A stretch of 64,000 bases of DNA, from assembly GCF_020880995.1 (NCBI RefSeq), contig NZ_JAJISD010000002.1, positions 1 to 64,000 of the forward strand, given 5' to 3'. Shown here piece after piece: positions 26,397 to 35,638 of the stretch. The position numbers were made by a program, and so were the translations under genes. The notes under the pieces are model-generated. The model worked only from the letters and a program-made list of their open reading frames with translations, was not told where the DNA came from and made no database searches. The first letter of the stretch is position 1; each line of letters begins with the position of its first letter. Source of the stretch: Reyranella aquatilis. Lineage in GTDB: Bacteria; Pseudomonadota; Alphaproteobacteria; Reyranellales; Reyranellaceae.

Positions 26397-26977
26397 GCCC
26401 AGCCGCCGCTGACCGAGCCGCGCGTCATGGCGCTCATCGTGCCCTTGACCCAGATGGCGGCATAGACGTGCACGATCCAGATCAGGATGGCGCCGATGGC
26501 GCAGAGCGCGTGGACGACCGCAGACCAGCGCTTCTGGTCAATGGTGGTATAGGATGCGAAGTAGGTGTCCCAGAGCACGACGCCGCTTCCCAGCAGCAGC
26601 AGGATCAGGACCGACTGCCCCCAGAAGACGAGCTTCTGGCCGGCATTGTACTTGCCGAGCTCGGGCAGCCCCTCTTCCTTGTTGTTGATCACCGATCCCA
26701 GGTTCTTCATCCAGACGGTGTCGTCGCGGTTCCAGAAATTGAGCGTGAAGAACCGCAGGAACAGGCCGAGGAAACTGACGGCCAGGACGACGCCGATCCA
26801 CGGATGGATGATCCGGGTCATCTGTCCGCCGCCGAACAGGTAGGTGAGGAAGTAGAGCGACGGATGGAACAGCGCCAGGCCGCTGAGGGCCAGCAGGATC
26901 AGCGAAACGGCGGTGATCCAGTGGTTGATGCGCGCGGCAGCGGTGTAGCGGCTGACCGGCTTGCTGTGCTCGATCAT
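26348..26977 (-). CDS. fdoI: Formate dehydrogenase gamma subunit, cytochrome b556
   Basis: The 209-residue membrane subunit has four hydrophobic segments (about residues 18-38, 56-76, 113-135 and 150-172) and the FdnI/FdoI pattern: [16 protein letters not shown] (heme His), RIIHPWIG, and [23 protein letters not shown]. The histidines bind two b-type hemes that pass electrons from FdoH to quinone at the inner membrane. Its start overlaps the fdoH stop by four bases. Length matches E. coli FdoI (211). Symbol fdoI is used because operon-typical; fdnI would be equally correct by sequence. Confidence 0.93.
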   Translation of the reverse strand: MIEHSKPVSRYTAAARINHWITAVSLILLALSGLALFHPSLYFLTYLFGGGQMTRIIHPWIGVVLAVSFLGLFLRFFTLNFWNRDDTVWMKNLGSVINNKEEGLPELGKYNAGQKLVFWGQSVLILLLLGSGVVLWDTYFASYTTIDQKRWSAVVHALCAIGAILIWIVHVYAAIWVKGTMSAMTRGSVSGGWAWKHHRKWFRQEVGKS

Positions 26978-27894
26978 GCCTTCTTGCTCCCCGCACCGTC
27001 GCTGCCGGCGAGTTCGGCGGCCTTCTCCTCATCATGCTCGGTGACCCGATTGGGCCCCTTGGTGACGTAGTGCATGAGGCCGAAGGCCCCGGCGAAGGCG
27101 ATCGCCGCCAGCGACAGGGGCTTCATCACGCCCTTCCAGATGCCGACCAGCGGGCTGATGCGCGGATCGTCGGGAAGTCCAGAATAGAGCGAGGGCTTGT
27201 CGGCATGCTGCAGCACATACATGACGTGCGTTCCGTTCACGCCCGGCGGATTGTAGAGGCCGGCATTCTGGTAGCCGCGCGACTTAAGGTCGGTGATGCG
27301 CTTGCCGGCGTGGGCGATCATGTCTTCCTTGGTGCCGAAGTAGATCGCCTGCGTCGGACAGGCCTTGGCGCAGGCCGGCGCCTGACCAACCACGACCCGA
27401 TCGGAGCAGAGCGTGCACTTGTAGGCCTTGCTGGTGGCCTGCGAGATGCGCGGGATGTTGAAGGGACAGCCCTTCACGCAGTAGCCGCATCCGATGCAGT
27501 TGTCGGAGATGAAGTCGACGATGCCGTTGGTGTACTGCACGATCGCACCGGGCGCCGGGCAGGCCTTGAGGCAGCCCGGATCGTCGCAGTGCATGCAGCC
27601 GTCCTTGCGGATCAGCCATTCGAGATCGTCACCGCGCTCGTGCTCCGTGTAGCGCATGACGGTCCAAGAGGCAGGCGTCAGATCGGTCGGGTTGTTGTAG
27701 GTGCCGTCGGTATAGCCGATCGACTGGTCGAGCTGGTTCCACTCGAGACAGGCGGTCTGGCAGGCCTTGCAGCCGATGCACTTGCTGACGTCGATCAGCT
27801 TGGCGACCGGTACGGCGGCCGCCTTGCCGGAGGCCGGCGGCGGAACGCTGGAGGCCGAGCGGCGGCGGAGATCGAGGGCTTGCAGAGCAGACAT
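26974..27894 (-). CDS. fdoH: Formate dehydrogenase beta subunit, four [4Fe-4S] clusters
   Basis: The 306-residue protein has four ferredoxin-type Cys clusters: [46 protein letters not shown] and [22 protein letters not shown] hydrophobic C-terminal segment (about 262-282) anchors it in the membrane, as in FdnH/FdoH. It carries electrons from the FdoG selenium/molybdenum centre to FdoI. GGGAGGGAACG precedes the ATG. It starts 15 bases after the fdoG stop. Confidence 0.95.
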   Translation of the reverse strand: MSALQALDLRRRSASSVPPPASGKAAAVPVAKLIDVSKCIGCKACQTACLEWNQLDQSIGYTDGTYNNPTDLTPASWTVMRYTEHERGDDLEWLIRKDGCMHCDDPGCLKACPAPGAIVQYTNGIVDFISDNCIGCGYCVKGCPFNIPRISQATSKAYKCTLCSDRVVVGQAPACAKACPTQAIYFGTKEDMIAHAGKRITDLKSRGYQNAGLYNPPGVNGTHVMYVLQHADKPSLYSGLPDDPRISPLVGIWKGVMKPLSLAAIAFAGAFGLMHYVTKGPNRVTEHDEEKAAELAGSDGAGSKKA

Positions 27895-27909
27895 CGTTCC
27901 CTCCCCCGA

Positions 27910-30900
27910 TCAGGCCACGGCCGGCGACGAGGCCGGCGGGGTGGTTTTCTTCACATCCACCAGGAACGCCTTGTATTCGGGCGTATTGGTGCTGGCATCT
28001 CCGACCGCAGGCGTCAGCGTGTTCATCGGATATGACTTCCGCGCCATGCCGACGAAGCCGTAGTGGATCGGCAACCCGATCACGTCGCAGGGCTTGCCGT
28101 CGACCATGATCGGCCGGAAGCGCTTGGACACCGACGCCTTCGCCTTGATCATGCCGCGCTGGCTCGAGACCTCGACCCAGTCGCCGTTCTTTATGCCCTT
28201 GGCCTTCGCCAGGCGTTCGCCCATCTCGACGAACATCTCCGGCTGGACCACGACGTTGTCGTGAACGTTCTTGGTCCAGTAGTGGAAGTGCTCGGCGAGA
28301 CGATAGGACGTCGCCACGATCGGGAACTTGTCCGGCGTGCCGAACGACTTGGCATCGGCCGCGAACACCCGCGCCACCGGATTGGTGTTCACCTTGGGGT
28401 GAAGCGGATTGGCGATATAGGCGTCCATCGGCTCGTAGTGCTCGGGGAACGGCCCGTCCGGCATGGCCGTGCGCGAGAACAGCCGCGCCGTGCCTTCCGG
28501 ATTCATGATGAACGGGCCGACCGACTTGTCGGGCGCCACCGTCGGCGCATAGTCCGGCACATCGGCACCGACCCAGCGCGAGCCGTTCCAGGTGATGTAC
28601 TTCTTGCGCTCGCTCCACGCCTTGCCGTCGGGATCGGCCGAGGCGCGGTTGTAGAGGACGCGGCGATTGGCCGGCCAGGCGTAGCCCCAGTTCGGGTGCA
28701 CGCCGAGACCGCTCGGATCGCTGGCGTCGCGCCGCATCGACATGTTGCCGGCCTCTGTATAGACGCCGGTGTAGATCCAGCAGCCGCCCGACGTCTTGCC
28801 GTCGTCGCGCATCACGGCGAAGCCCGGCAGGAGCTGGCCGGCCTTCAGCAGCACCTTCGTGGGATCGGCCGGATCGGGCAGATCCTCCAGCGCGTAGCCG
28901 TTGATCTCCTTGAGGAGTTCGACCGGCTCGGGATGCGCGGGCTTGGCGTAGTCCCAGGTCGTGTTGAGGATCGGGTCCGGGAACGCGCCGCCTTCCTTCG
29001 CGTAGAGCGCCCGCAGCCGGCTGTGCAGGTCGGCGATGATCTCGATGTCACCGCGCGATTCGCCCGGCCCGGCCACCGACTTCCAGTGCCACTGGATGAC
29101 GCGGCTGGAGTTGGTGAAGGTGCCCTCGTCCTCGGCATAGGCCGTGGTCGGAAGCTGGAACACCTCGGTCTGGATCGACTTGGGATCGACGTTGTTGAAC
29201 TCGCCGTGGTTTTCCCAGAACCGCCCCGTCTCGGTCTCCAGCGGATCCATGATCACGAGCCACTTGAGCTTGGACAGACCGGCCTGGACCTTGGCCTTGT
29301 TGGGCGCGGCCATCATGACGTTCAGGCCCTGGCAGAACAGGCCGTTCATCTGGCCGCCCGCCATCATGTCGACGATCTTGAGAACGTCGTAGGCCGTGTC
29401 GAACTTGGGCAGGTAGTCGTAGGCCCAGTCGTTCTCCTTGGTCGCCGCCTTGCCGAACAGGCTCTTCTGCTGGCTGACGAAGAACTTCCCGTAGTTCTGC
29501 CAGAAGCTGGTCTGGCCGGGACGGATCGGCTTGAAGGCGCGCGACTTCATGTAGTCGGCGTAGGTCGCCTCCCGCTCGCTCGGCAGGACAAGGTAACCCG
29601 GCGTCGAGGTGGTGAGCAGTCCGAAGTCGGTGATGCCCTGGACGTTGGAGTGACCGCGCAGCGCGTTCACGCCACCACCCGGGATGCCCATGTTGCCCAG
29701 CAGGAGCTGGATCATGGCCATGCTGCGGATGTTCTGTGCGCCGGTCGTGTGCTGCGTCCAGCCCAGCGCATAGAGCGAGGTCATCGAACGCTCGCCGTTG
29801 GCCGTCGAGGCGATCAGCTCGCAGACCTTCAGGAACTTGTCCTTCGGCGTGCCGCAGATCCGCTCGACCATCTCGGGCGTGTAGCGCTCGACATGGGCCT
29901 TCAGGAGGTTGATGGCGCAACGCGGGTTCTGCAGGGTCTCGTCGACCTTGGCCATGCCCTGCTCGTCGAACTCGTACTCCCACGTCGTGCGATCGACGTA
30001 GTTCTTGCGGGCCTCGTCGTAGCCCGTGAACAGTCCGTCCTCGAACTTGAAGCCTTCCTTCACGATGTAGGAGGCGTTGGTGTAGGCATTGACGTACTTC
30101 TGATGGATCTTGCCGGTGCCCAGCAGGTAACGCATCACGCCCGACAGGAACGCGATGTCCGTGCCAGGCCGGATCGGTGCATAGAGGTCCGAAACCGCGG
30201 CCGAGCGCGTGAAGCGCGGATCGACCACGATGAGCTTGGCGCCGTTGTTGGCCTTTGCCTCGACGACCCACTTGAAGCCGCAGGGATGGGCCTCGGCGGC
30301 ATTGCCGCCCATGATCAGGACGACATCAGCGTTCTTGATGTCGTTCCACGAGTTCGTCATCGCGCCACGTCCGAATGTGGGGCCAAGACTGGCCACCGTC
30401 GGTCCGTGTCATATTCGGGCTTGGTTCTCCAAGGCCAGGATGCCGGTGGACCGGATGGCCTTGTAGGTGAGGTAACCCGCCTCGTTGCTGCAGGCCGAGC
30501 CGGCCAGGAAGCCGGTGCTCACCCAGCGGTTGACCGTGACGCCGTCGCGATTCTTCGCGATGAAGTTCTTGTCGCGGTCTTCCTTTGCGAGCTTGGCGAT
30601 GCGCTCCATCGCGAAGTCCCAGCTCACGCGCTCGAACTTGTCGGAGCCGGGCTTGCGGTGCATCGGATACTGCAGGCGGTTCACGCTGTTGGCGAATCCC
30701 AGCGAGGCCGCGCCGCGCGCGCACAGCGTGCCGCGGTTGATTGGATTGTCCGAATCGCCCTCGATATGAAAAGCCCGCGCCTTGCCGTCCTTGGTGCCGT
30801 CGGCCGACGAGTAGACGAGGACGCCGCAACCCACCGCGCAGTAGGGGCAGGTATTGCGTGTCTCGGTCGCCTTTTCGAGGCGGTACGGCCTGACGTTGGC

Positions 30901-31002
30901 CGCCAGGCTCTCGCTCGCGCCGACGAAGCCCAGCGCGCCCACGGAGGACGCGGCGAGGCCAGCCGCGCTCACCTTCATGAATTGCCGACGTGTAACGGCC
31001 AT
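27910..31002 (-). CDS. fdoG: Selenocysteine formate dehydrogenase, catalytic subunit
   Basis: This single gene of 1030 codons is interrupted by an in-frame UGA at 30411-30409 that encodes selenocysteine 198 (QARI-U-HGPTVASLGPTFGRGAMTN); E. coli FdnG/FdoG has Sec at the same site. It has a Tat signal (RRQFMK near residue 5), a [4Fe-4S] ligand set starting CPYCAVGCGVLVY, and the whole bis-MGD/DMSO-reductase-like body. The ATG at 31002 has GGAG upstream. It oxidises formate at the periplasmic face, feeding electrons to fdoH and fdoI. Reading it as two genes or as a frameshift is wrong: frame and homology continue across the UGA, and a SECIS hairpin follows. Confidence 0.96.
30367..30411 (-). promoter_or_regulatory. 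SECIS element directly after the Sec UGA
   Basis: Just 3' of the UGA the mRNA folds into a hairpin: upper stem GGCC/GGCC with a six-base AGUCUU loop carrying the essential G-U, a bulged U below it, then GG/CC and a lower stem (ACCGA-type with UCGGA). This is the same plan, bulged U included, as the E. coli fdhF/fdnG SECIS, which SelB binds. The stem is embedded in coding sequence. Confidence 0.88.
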
Positions 31003-31020
31003 GTTCCAGCTCCATCCCAA

Positions 31021-31076
31021 CGACGCTTATGGGGTATCTAAGCACCCCGTTTTTATTCCGCGTCGCGGCCAGTCAA
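31021..31076 (-). promoter_or_regulatory. fdoG promoter/leader with nested inverted repeats
   Basis: CGACGC (31021-31026) pairs with GCGTCG (31060-31065), and inside it GGGGT (31031-31035) pairs with ACCCC (31044-31048). A possible promoter on the minus strand has TTGACT at 31076-31071 and TAAAAA at 31055-31050 (15-base spacer, short). The overlap of repeat and -10 region would suit an operator, or the repeats could form an RNA hairpin in the leader 18 bases before the ATG. Confidence 0.35.
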
Positions 31077-31161
31077 TCGCTTCAGGTGTCGCGAATAAAG
31101 ATCAAACTGAATAATGAACGAAATTTGAATGGGTTTTCCCGGCGCCGCTGCCCACCGGGCC

Positions 31162-32403
31162 TCAGGGCTTGCGCTGGAAACCCCAATTCTCCGCGAGGAT
31201 CTCGCCCATGCGCGCCGCGATGATGCGGTTGCCGGGGCTCTCGTTGGCCGCATCCCGGGCATAGTGGATGTGGTCGGCGTAGATCGTCCCCTTCTCTCCG
31301 GCGAAGATCTGGGTCAGGTCGAAGATCGGTGTGCCGCCGTTGCGCAGGGTCATGAGGCCCGCGACGATGTTGCCGTACATGTTCCGGTAGGACAGGTCGC
31401 CGACAACCCGCTTCTCCTCCTCGGTCAGCTCCTTGCCGATCGCGGGGGCGGGCTGGATGAAGTAGGCGGCCTTGACGTTGTTGTCCTTTGCCACGGCCAC
31501 CGTAGCCTTGATGTACTTCTGGTAGAGGCCGAGCTGGGTATCGAAAGCCAGCTTGTGGTTCGACCGGATGTTCTCGGGCATGTGGAACATGCTGTTCAGG
31601 GTCGTCTTCTTGGCCGACTTGAAGATGTCCTTGCCCTTGGCGGCCTGTTCGATGCCGCGGATCACCATGTAGGCAGCGTGCGAATGGCCGAGGATCGGGT
31701 TCAGCGCCAGGGTGCCGGCGATCCGCCCCATGACCCAGCCGATCGCCGCGTCGCCGAAATTCTCGTCGGCCACGAAGGGGTTCACGTCGAGGAAGTTGCT
31801 CAGCGGCCGCTCCAGCCGCTCCTCGGCGCCCGGCCAGAAGAAATAATGCTCGTTGAAGCCGCCCAGCACCGCCACGGCATCGACCGACGAGGCGTAGAGC
31901 GAGAACAGGATGAAGGGCTGCGGCTCCTTCCACGCGCCGTCGCCGCCGTTCAGCACCATGAACGGCTTGCCGTTCGGGCTGATGTACTTCCTGTTGAGCT
32001 CTTCCTCGAGATAGCGCGGCGCCGGCGGCGCGGCGTTCTGGCCGAGCTGCGAGGCCACCGAGCCCCCGGTCAACATCACGACATAGCGGTCGGTGGGCTT
32101 CAGGACCGGATAGTCGGGGCCGAACAGGCCGACATTGTTGACCCAGGGGATGCCGCAGGGCGGGTTGGCATGATGGACGAACGCCACGTACGGATGCGGG
32201 AACAGCGTGTCCACGTAGCGGCACGCCGTGCCCTTGGTGGCGTCGCGCACGTAGGTGTTCTGCGTGCGCTCGAACAGCTCCTCGGCCGAGGTGTAGCGGC
32301 CGTCTTCCAGGTAGAGCCAGACGATCGCCGTGACTTCGAGTGCGGCGAGCGACAGGACGATGCCGAAAAGGACGGAAATCCAGCCGAAGATGCGCTGTTT
32401 CAT
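31162..32403 (-). CDS. Membrane-anchored SGNH-like hydrolase
   Basis: The 413-residue product has one N-terminal membrane segment (about residues 9-31) and a large extracytoplasmic domain with SGNH-like positions: Ser115 in LTGGSVAS, Asn184 in GGFNEHY and Asp377/His380 in ADHIHY. The spacing supports an active esterase or O-acyltransferase partner domain. Unlike the enzyme at 867-2153 it has no further N-terminal membrane segments. The substrate is unknown. It lies between the fdoG promoter region and the CoxL-like gene, ten bases after the latter's stop, so it may be co-transcribed with it. Confidence 0.65.
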   Translation of the reverse strand: MKQRIFGWISVLFGIVLSLAALEVTAIVWLYLEDGRYTSAEELFERTQNTYVRDATKGTACRYVDTLFPHPYVAFVHHANPPCGIPWVNNVGLFGPDYPVLKPTDRYVVMLTGGSVASQLGQNAAPPAPRYLEEELNRKYISPNGKPFMVLNGGDGAWKEPQPFILFSLYASSVDAVAVLGGFNEHYFFWPGAEERLERPLSNFLDVNPFVADENFGDAAIGWVMGRIAGTLALNPILGHSHAAYMVIRGIEQAAKGKDIFKSAKKTTLNSMFHMPENIRSNHKLAFDTQLGLYQKYIKATVAVAKDNNVKAAYFIQPAPAIGKELTEEEKRVVGDLSYRNMYGNIVAGLMTLRNGGTPIFDLTQIFAGEKGTIYADHIHYARDAANESPGNRIIAARMGEILAENWGFQRKP

Positions 32404-32413
32404 CTCCTCTCCG

Positions 32414-34711
32414 CTACTTGCGCGTGGACTGGATCGCCTGCCAGACGCGCTGCGGCGTCGCCGGCATCTGGATGTTGCGCACGCCCAGCGGCCACAGCGC
32501 GTCCATGATCGCGTTCATCACGGTGGGGGTCGAGCCCACCGTACCGGACTCGCCGACGCCCTTGGCGCCGATCGGGTTGCTCTTGGCCGGCACGGTGTCG
32601 TCGAGCTGGTTGTTGAAGGTCGGGAAGGTCTCGGCACGCGGCATGGCGTAGTCCATGAACGAGCCGGTCATCAGCTGGCCGCTCTCGCGGTCGTAGACGT
32701 TCTCCTCCAGCAGCGCCTGGCCGATGCCCTGGGCGCAGCCGCCATGGATCTGGCCGAACACGATCGGCCGGTGCAGCGGCTTTCCGACGTCGTCCACCGT
32801 CGTATAGCGCTTCAGCTCGACCATGCCGGTCTCGGGGTCGATCTCGACCTCGCCGACATGGGCGCCGTTGGGCCAGGCGATGCCGTCGACCGTGTTCACG
32901 TTCTCGATGAAGATGCGCTTGTCGGGCTGCTTCGCCGCCAGTTCGCCGAGGCCGATGCCGCGGTCGGTGCCGGTTATGGTGAAGCGACCGGCCGAATAGA
33001 CGATGTCGGCGGTCGCCGCCTCGAGCGCATCGGCCGCCAGTTCCTTGCCCTTGTCGACAAGCTTCTCGCTGCCGCTCAGGACGGCCGAGCCGCCGATATA
33101 GGCCGAGCGCGACCCCATCGAGCCGACGCCGCCGACGCGATCGGAATCGCCCATGGCGATCTCGATCTGCGACGGGTCGATGCCGAGCAGTTCGGACGCG
33201 AGCTGCGTGAAGCTGGTCTGCAGCCCCTGCCCCATGCCCTGGGTGCCCATCCAGATCACCACCTTGCCGTCTTCCTTGACCTCGTAGTGCGCCATCTCGT
33301 TCATGACGTTGGCCGAGGTCCATTCGACGTAGGAGGCGAGGCCGCGGCCGTAGAGCTTGCCGCGCTTCTCGGCCTCCGCCTTGCGCGCCGCAAAGCCGTC
33401 CCAGTCGGCCGCTTCGAGCGTCTTGGTGAGGAACAGGTTGAAGTCGCCGGAATCGTACTTCTCGCCCATCGCCGTGGTGTAGGGCATCTGCGAGGGCTTC
33501 ACGAAGTTGCGCCGACGCAGTTCGGCCGGATCCATGCCCATCTGGCGGGCCGCCGTGTCCATCAGCCGCTCGAGATTGAGGATGCACTCGGGACGGCCGG
33601 CGCCGCGATAGGCGCCGATCGTGGCGGTGTTGGTGATGACGCAGGTGATCTTGAGATCGACCAGCGGGATGTCATAGGTGCCGGTTGTCACCTTGGGGCC
33701 GACGAACAGCGGGATGACGACGCCGCCGCGCGACGGATAGGCGCCGATGTTGGCGAAGGCTTCCATGCGCAGGCCGAGGATGCGGCCGTCCTTGTCGAAT
33801 GCCATCGAGGCCTTGTGGAACTGGTCGCGGCCCGCGGTCGTCGCGGCAAACTCCTCGCCGCGCTCGGCGCGCCACCGCACCGGCCGCTTCAGCACCTTGG
33901 CGGCCCAAACGGCCACCGCCTCGTCCGGCTGGATGCCGACCTTCATGCCGAAGCCGCCGCCGATGTCGCGCACGACCACGCGCACCTTGTCCTTGGGCAT
34001 CTTCAGGATGACGTCGCACAGAGTGTCGCGCGTCACCGAGGGGTTCTGGCTGCCGATATGGACGATCAGCCGGTCGTTCTCCCACTCCGCCATGACCGCG
34101 CGCGGCTCCATGGCGTTCACGATCAGGCGCTGGTGCACGATGTCGAGCGACACGACGTGGGCCGCGCTCTTGAAAGCCTCCTCGGCCTTGGCGTGGTCGC
34201 CGAACTTGTTGTAGCCGGCGATGTTGCCAGGCGCGCCCTGCCAGACCTGCGGCGCGCCGGGCTTGAGCGCGTCCTCGATCTCGGTGACCGACGGAAGCTG
34301 CTCATACTCGATATCGACCAGCTCGACGGCGTCCTGCGCCTGCTCGCGCGTGTCGGCGACGATGGCCACCACGGCCTCTCCGACGTAGCGCACCACCTCG
34401 TGAGCCAGCGAACGGCGGGGGGTCATCTCGGGCTTGCTGCCGTCGGCCGCCGGAAACATCGTCGGGAAGGCGAAGTTACCCACACCTTCCTTTTCCATGT
34501 CGGCCCAGGTGTAGACCGCGACCACGCCCGGTGCCTTTTTGGCTGCGGAAGTGTCGATCTTCAGGATTTTTGCGTGGGCATGCGGAGACCGCACGAGCAC
34601 AACATGCGCCTGATTGGGCCGCGAGAGGTTGTCGGTGAAGCCGCCCGTGCCGGTCAGGAGCCGGTCGTCCTCGACGCGCTTGATGTACTGAGCCTTGCCA
34701 AACACCGCCAT
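32414..34711 (-). CDS. Molybdenum hydroxylase large subunit, CoxL form II-like
   Basis: The 765-residue protein belongs to the xanthine/aldehyde oxidase large-subunit family: it starts DDRLLTGTGGFTDNL, has AYRGAGRPE (the form II CoxL active-site motif; true CO dehydrogenase form I has AYxCSFR), QGMGQGLQTSF for MCD binding, and the catalytic Glu in KGVGESGTVGS. It should hydroxylate an aldehyde or heterocycle with water. No FAD or [2Fe-2S] subunit gene lies near, so partners are encoded elsewhere. ATG at 34711 has GGGAG upstream. Confidence 0.87.
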   Translation of the reverse strand: MAVFGKAQYIKRVEDDRLLTGTGGFTDNLSRPNQAHVVLVRSPHAHAKILKIDTSAAKKAPGVVAVYTWADMEKEGVGNFAFPTMFPAADGSKPEMTPRRSLAHEVVRYVGEAVVAIVADTREQAQDAVELVDIEYEQLPSVTEIEDALKPGAPQVWQGAPGNIAGYNKFGDHAKAEEAFKSAAHVVSLDIVHQRLIVNAMEPRAVMAEWENDRLIVHIGSQNPSVTRDTLCDVILKMPKDKVRVVVRDIGGGFGMKVGIQPDEAVAVWAAKVLKRPVRWRAERGEEFAATTAGRDQFHKASMAFDKDGRILGLRMEAFANIGAYPSRGGVVIPLFVGPKVTTGTYDIPLVDLKITCVITNTATIGAYRGAGRPECILNLERLMDTAARQMGMDPAELRRRNFVKPSQMPYTTAMGEKYDSGDFNLFLTKTLEAADWDGFAARKAEAEKRGKLYGRGLASYVEWTSANVMNEMAHYEVKEDGKVVIWMGTQGMGQGLQTSFTQLASELLGIDPSQIEIAMGDSDRVGGVGSMGSRSAYIGGSAVLSGSEKLVDKGKELAADALEAATADIVYSAGRFTITGTDRGIGLGELAAKQPDKRIFIENVNTVDGIAWPNGAHVGEVEIDPETGMVELKRYTTVDDVGKPLHRPIVFGQIHGGCAQGIGQALLEENVYDRESGQLMTGSFMDYAMPRAETFPTFNNQLDDTVPAKSNPIGAKGVGESGTVGSTPTVMNAIMDALWPLGVRNIQMPATPQRVWQAIQSTRK

Positions 34712-34802
34712 ACGCCACTCCCGCCGCAAAATCCCATCAGGTCGGCCGACTATAGCGGCGATGCCGCGCCCTACAAGCCAGCGCGACGCATGGCCCCGGA
34801 AC

Positions 34803-35600
34803 TCACGGGCGCAGGCTTGGCATTTCCGGCAGCGGCACGATGCGGATTCCGGCCGCTTCGAGCCCCTCGCGGACCGCCTTGGAGACCGTCACGGCGGTCG
34901 GCCCGTCGCCATGGACGCAGATCGAATCGACCTGGCAGGGGATCCGCTTGCCCGAGGTCGAGTAGATCGCCTGCTCGTCGACCATCCGGCGGACATGTTC
35001 CACGGCCTTGGCCGGGTCCTTGATCATCGAATTGGCTTCCTTGCGCGGGGTCAGGAAGCCGGCGTCGGTGTAGGTCCGGTCGGCGAAGACCTCCTCGGCG
35101 ACGCGCAGCCCGTGCTTGCGGGCAGCCTTGCCCTGCTCGGTATTGGCCTGGGCGAGGAAGATCAGGTCGCGATCGACCGCGCGGGTGGCCCGGGCGATGG
35201 CTTCGGACATCTCGGGACTCTCGGCCGACATGTTCGCCATCATGCCGTGCGGCTTCATGTGTGTGACCTTCATCCCGTGGAGGGCGGCGATCGCCTGCAG
35301 GGCGCCGATCTGGTAGGCGATGTTGGCCTCCAGCTCCTTGATGGTGAGGTTGATGACCCGGCGGCCGAAACCCTGGAGGTCGGCGAAGCCCGGGTGGGCG
35401 CCGATCGACACGCCGTTCTGCGCGCACAGCTTCACCGTATCCATCATCACGACCGGATCGCTGGCGTGGAAGCCGCAGGCCACGTTGGCCGAGGTCACGA
35501 TCTTCAGGACCTCGGTGTCGTTGCCCATCACCCAGGGACCGAAGCTCTCGCCCAGGTCGGAGTTGATGTTCACGTGTCCGGCATTCGTCGTGGCGGCCAT
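34803..35600 (-). CDS. pxpA: 5-oxoprolinase subunit A (LamB/YcsF family)
   Basis: The 265-residue product has the family start NINSDLGESFGPWVMGNDTEVLKIVTSANVACGFHASDP, with the conserved Asp/His metal-like residues, and later VKVTHMKPHGMM-type and EVFADRTYTDAGFL motifs. PxpA works with PxpB and PxpC to hydrolyse 5-oxoproline to glutamate using ATP. The ATG at 35600 has GAGGGAG upstream. It is divergent from pxpBC with only 38 bases between starts, so the shared regulatory sequence is very short. Confidence 0.93.
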   Translation of the reverse strand: MAATTNAGHVNINSDLGESFGPWVMGNDTEVLKIVTSANVACGFHASDPVVMMDTVKLCAQNGVSIGAHPGFADLQGFGRRVINLTIKELEANIAYQIGALQAIAALHGMKVTHMKPHGMMANMSAESPEMSEAIARATRAVDRDLIFLAQANTEQGKAARKHGLRVAEEVFADRTYTDAGFLTPRKEANSMIKDPAKAVEHVRRMVDEQAIYSTSGKRIPCQVDSICVHGDGPTAVTVSKAVREGLEAAGIRIVPLPEMPSLRP

Positions 35601-35638
35601 GGGAGACTCCCTCAATTTCAGGCGCTATCGTAGCAGAT

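Noticed and set aside
30409-30411. UGA inside fdoG read as a frameshift or as the end of a short iron-sulfur protein
   Set aside because: The frame is unchanged, protein similarity to FdnG/FdoG continues on both sides, a SECIS hairpin follows at once and selA/selB/selC are adjacent.
28063-31041. Very long open frame on the plus strand opposite fdoG
   Set aside because: High GC leaves few stops on the antisense strand; its composition is Arg/His/Leu-rich with no known motif, and fdoG clearly codes on the other strand.
32330-35023. Long plus-strand open frame opposite the CoxL-like gene and pxpA
   Set aside because: It is antisense to two well-supported genes and has no domain pattern.
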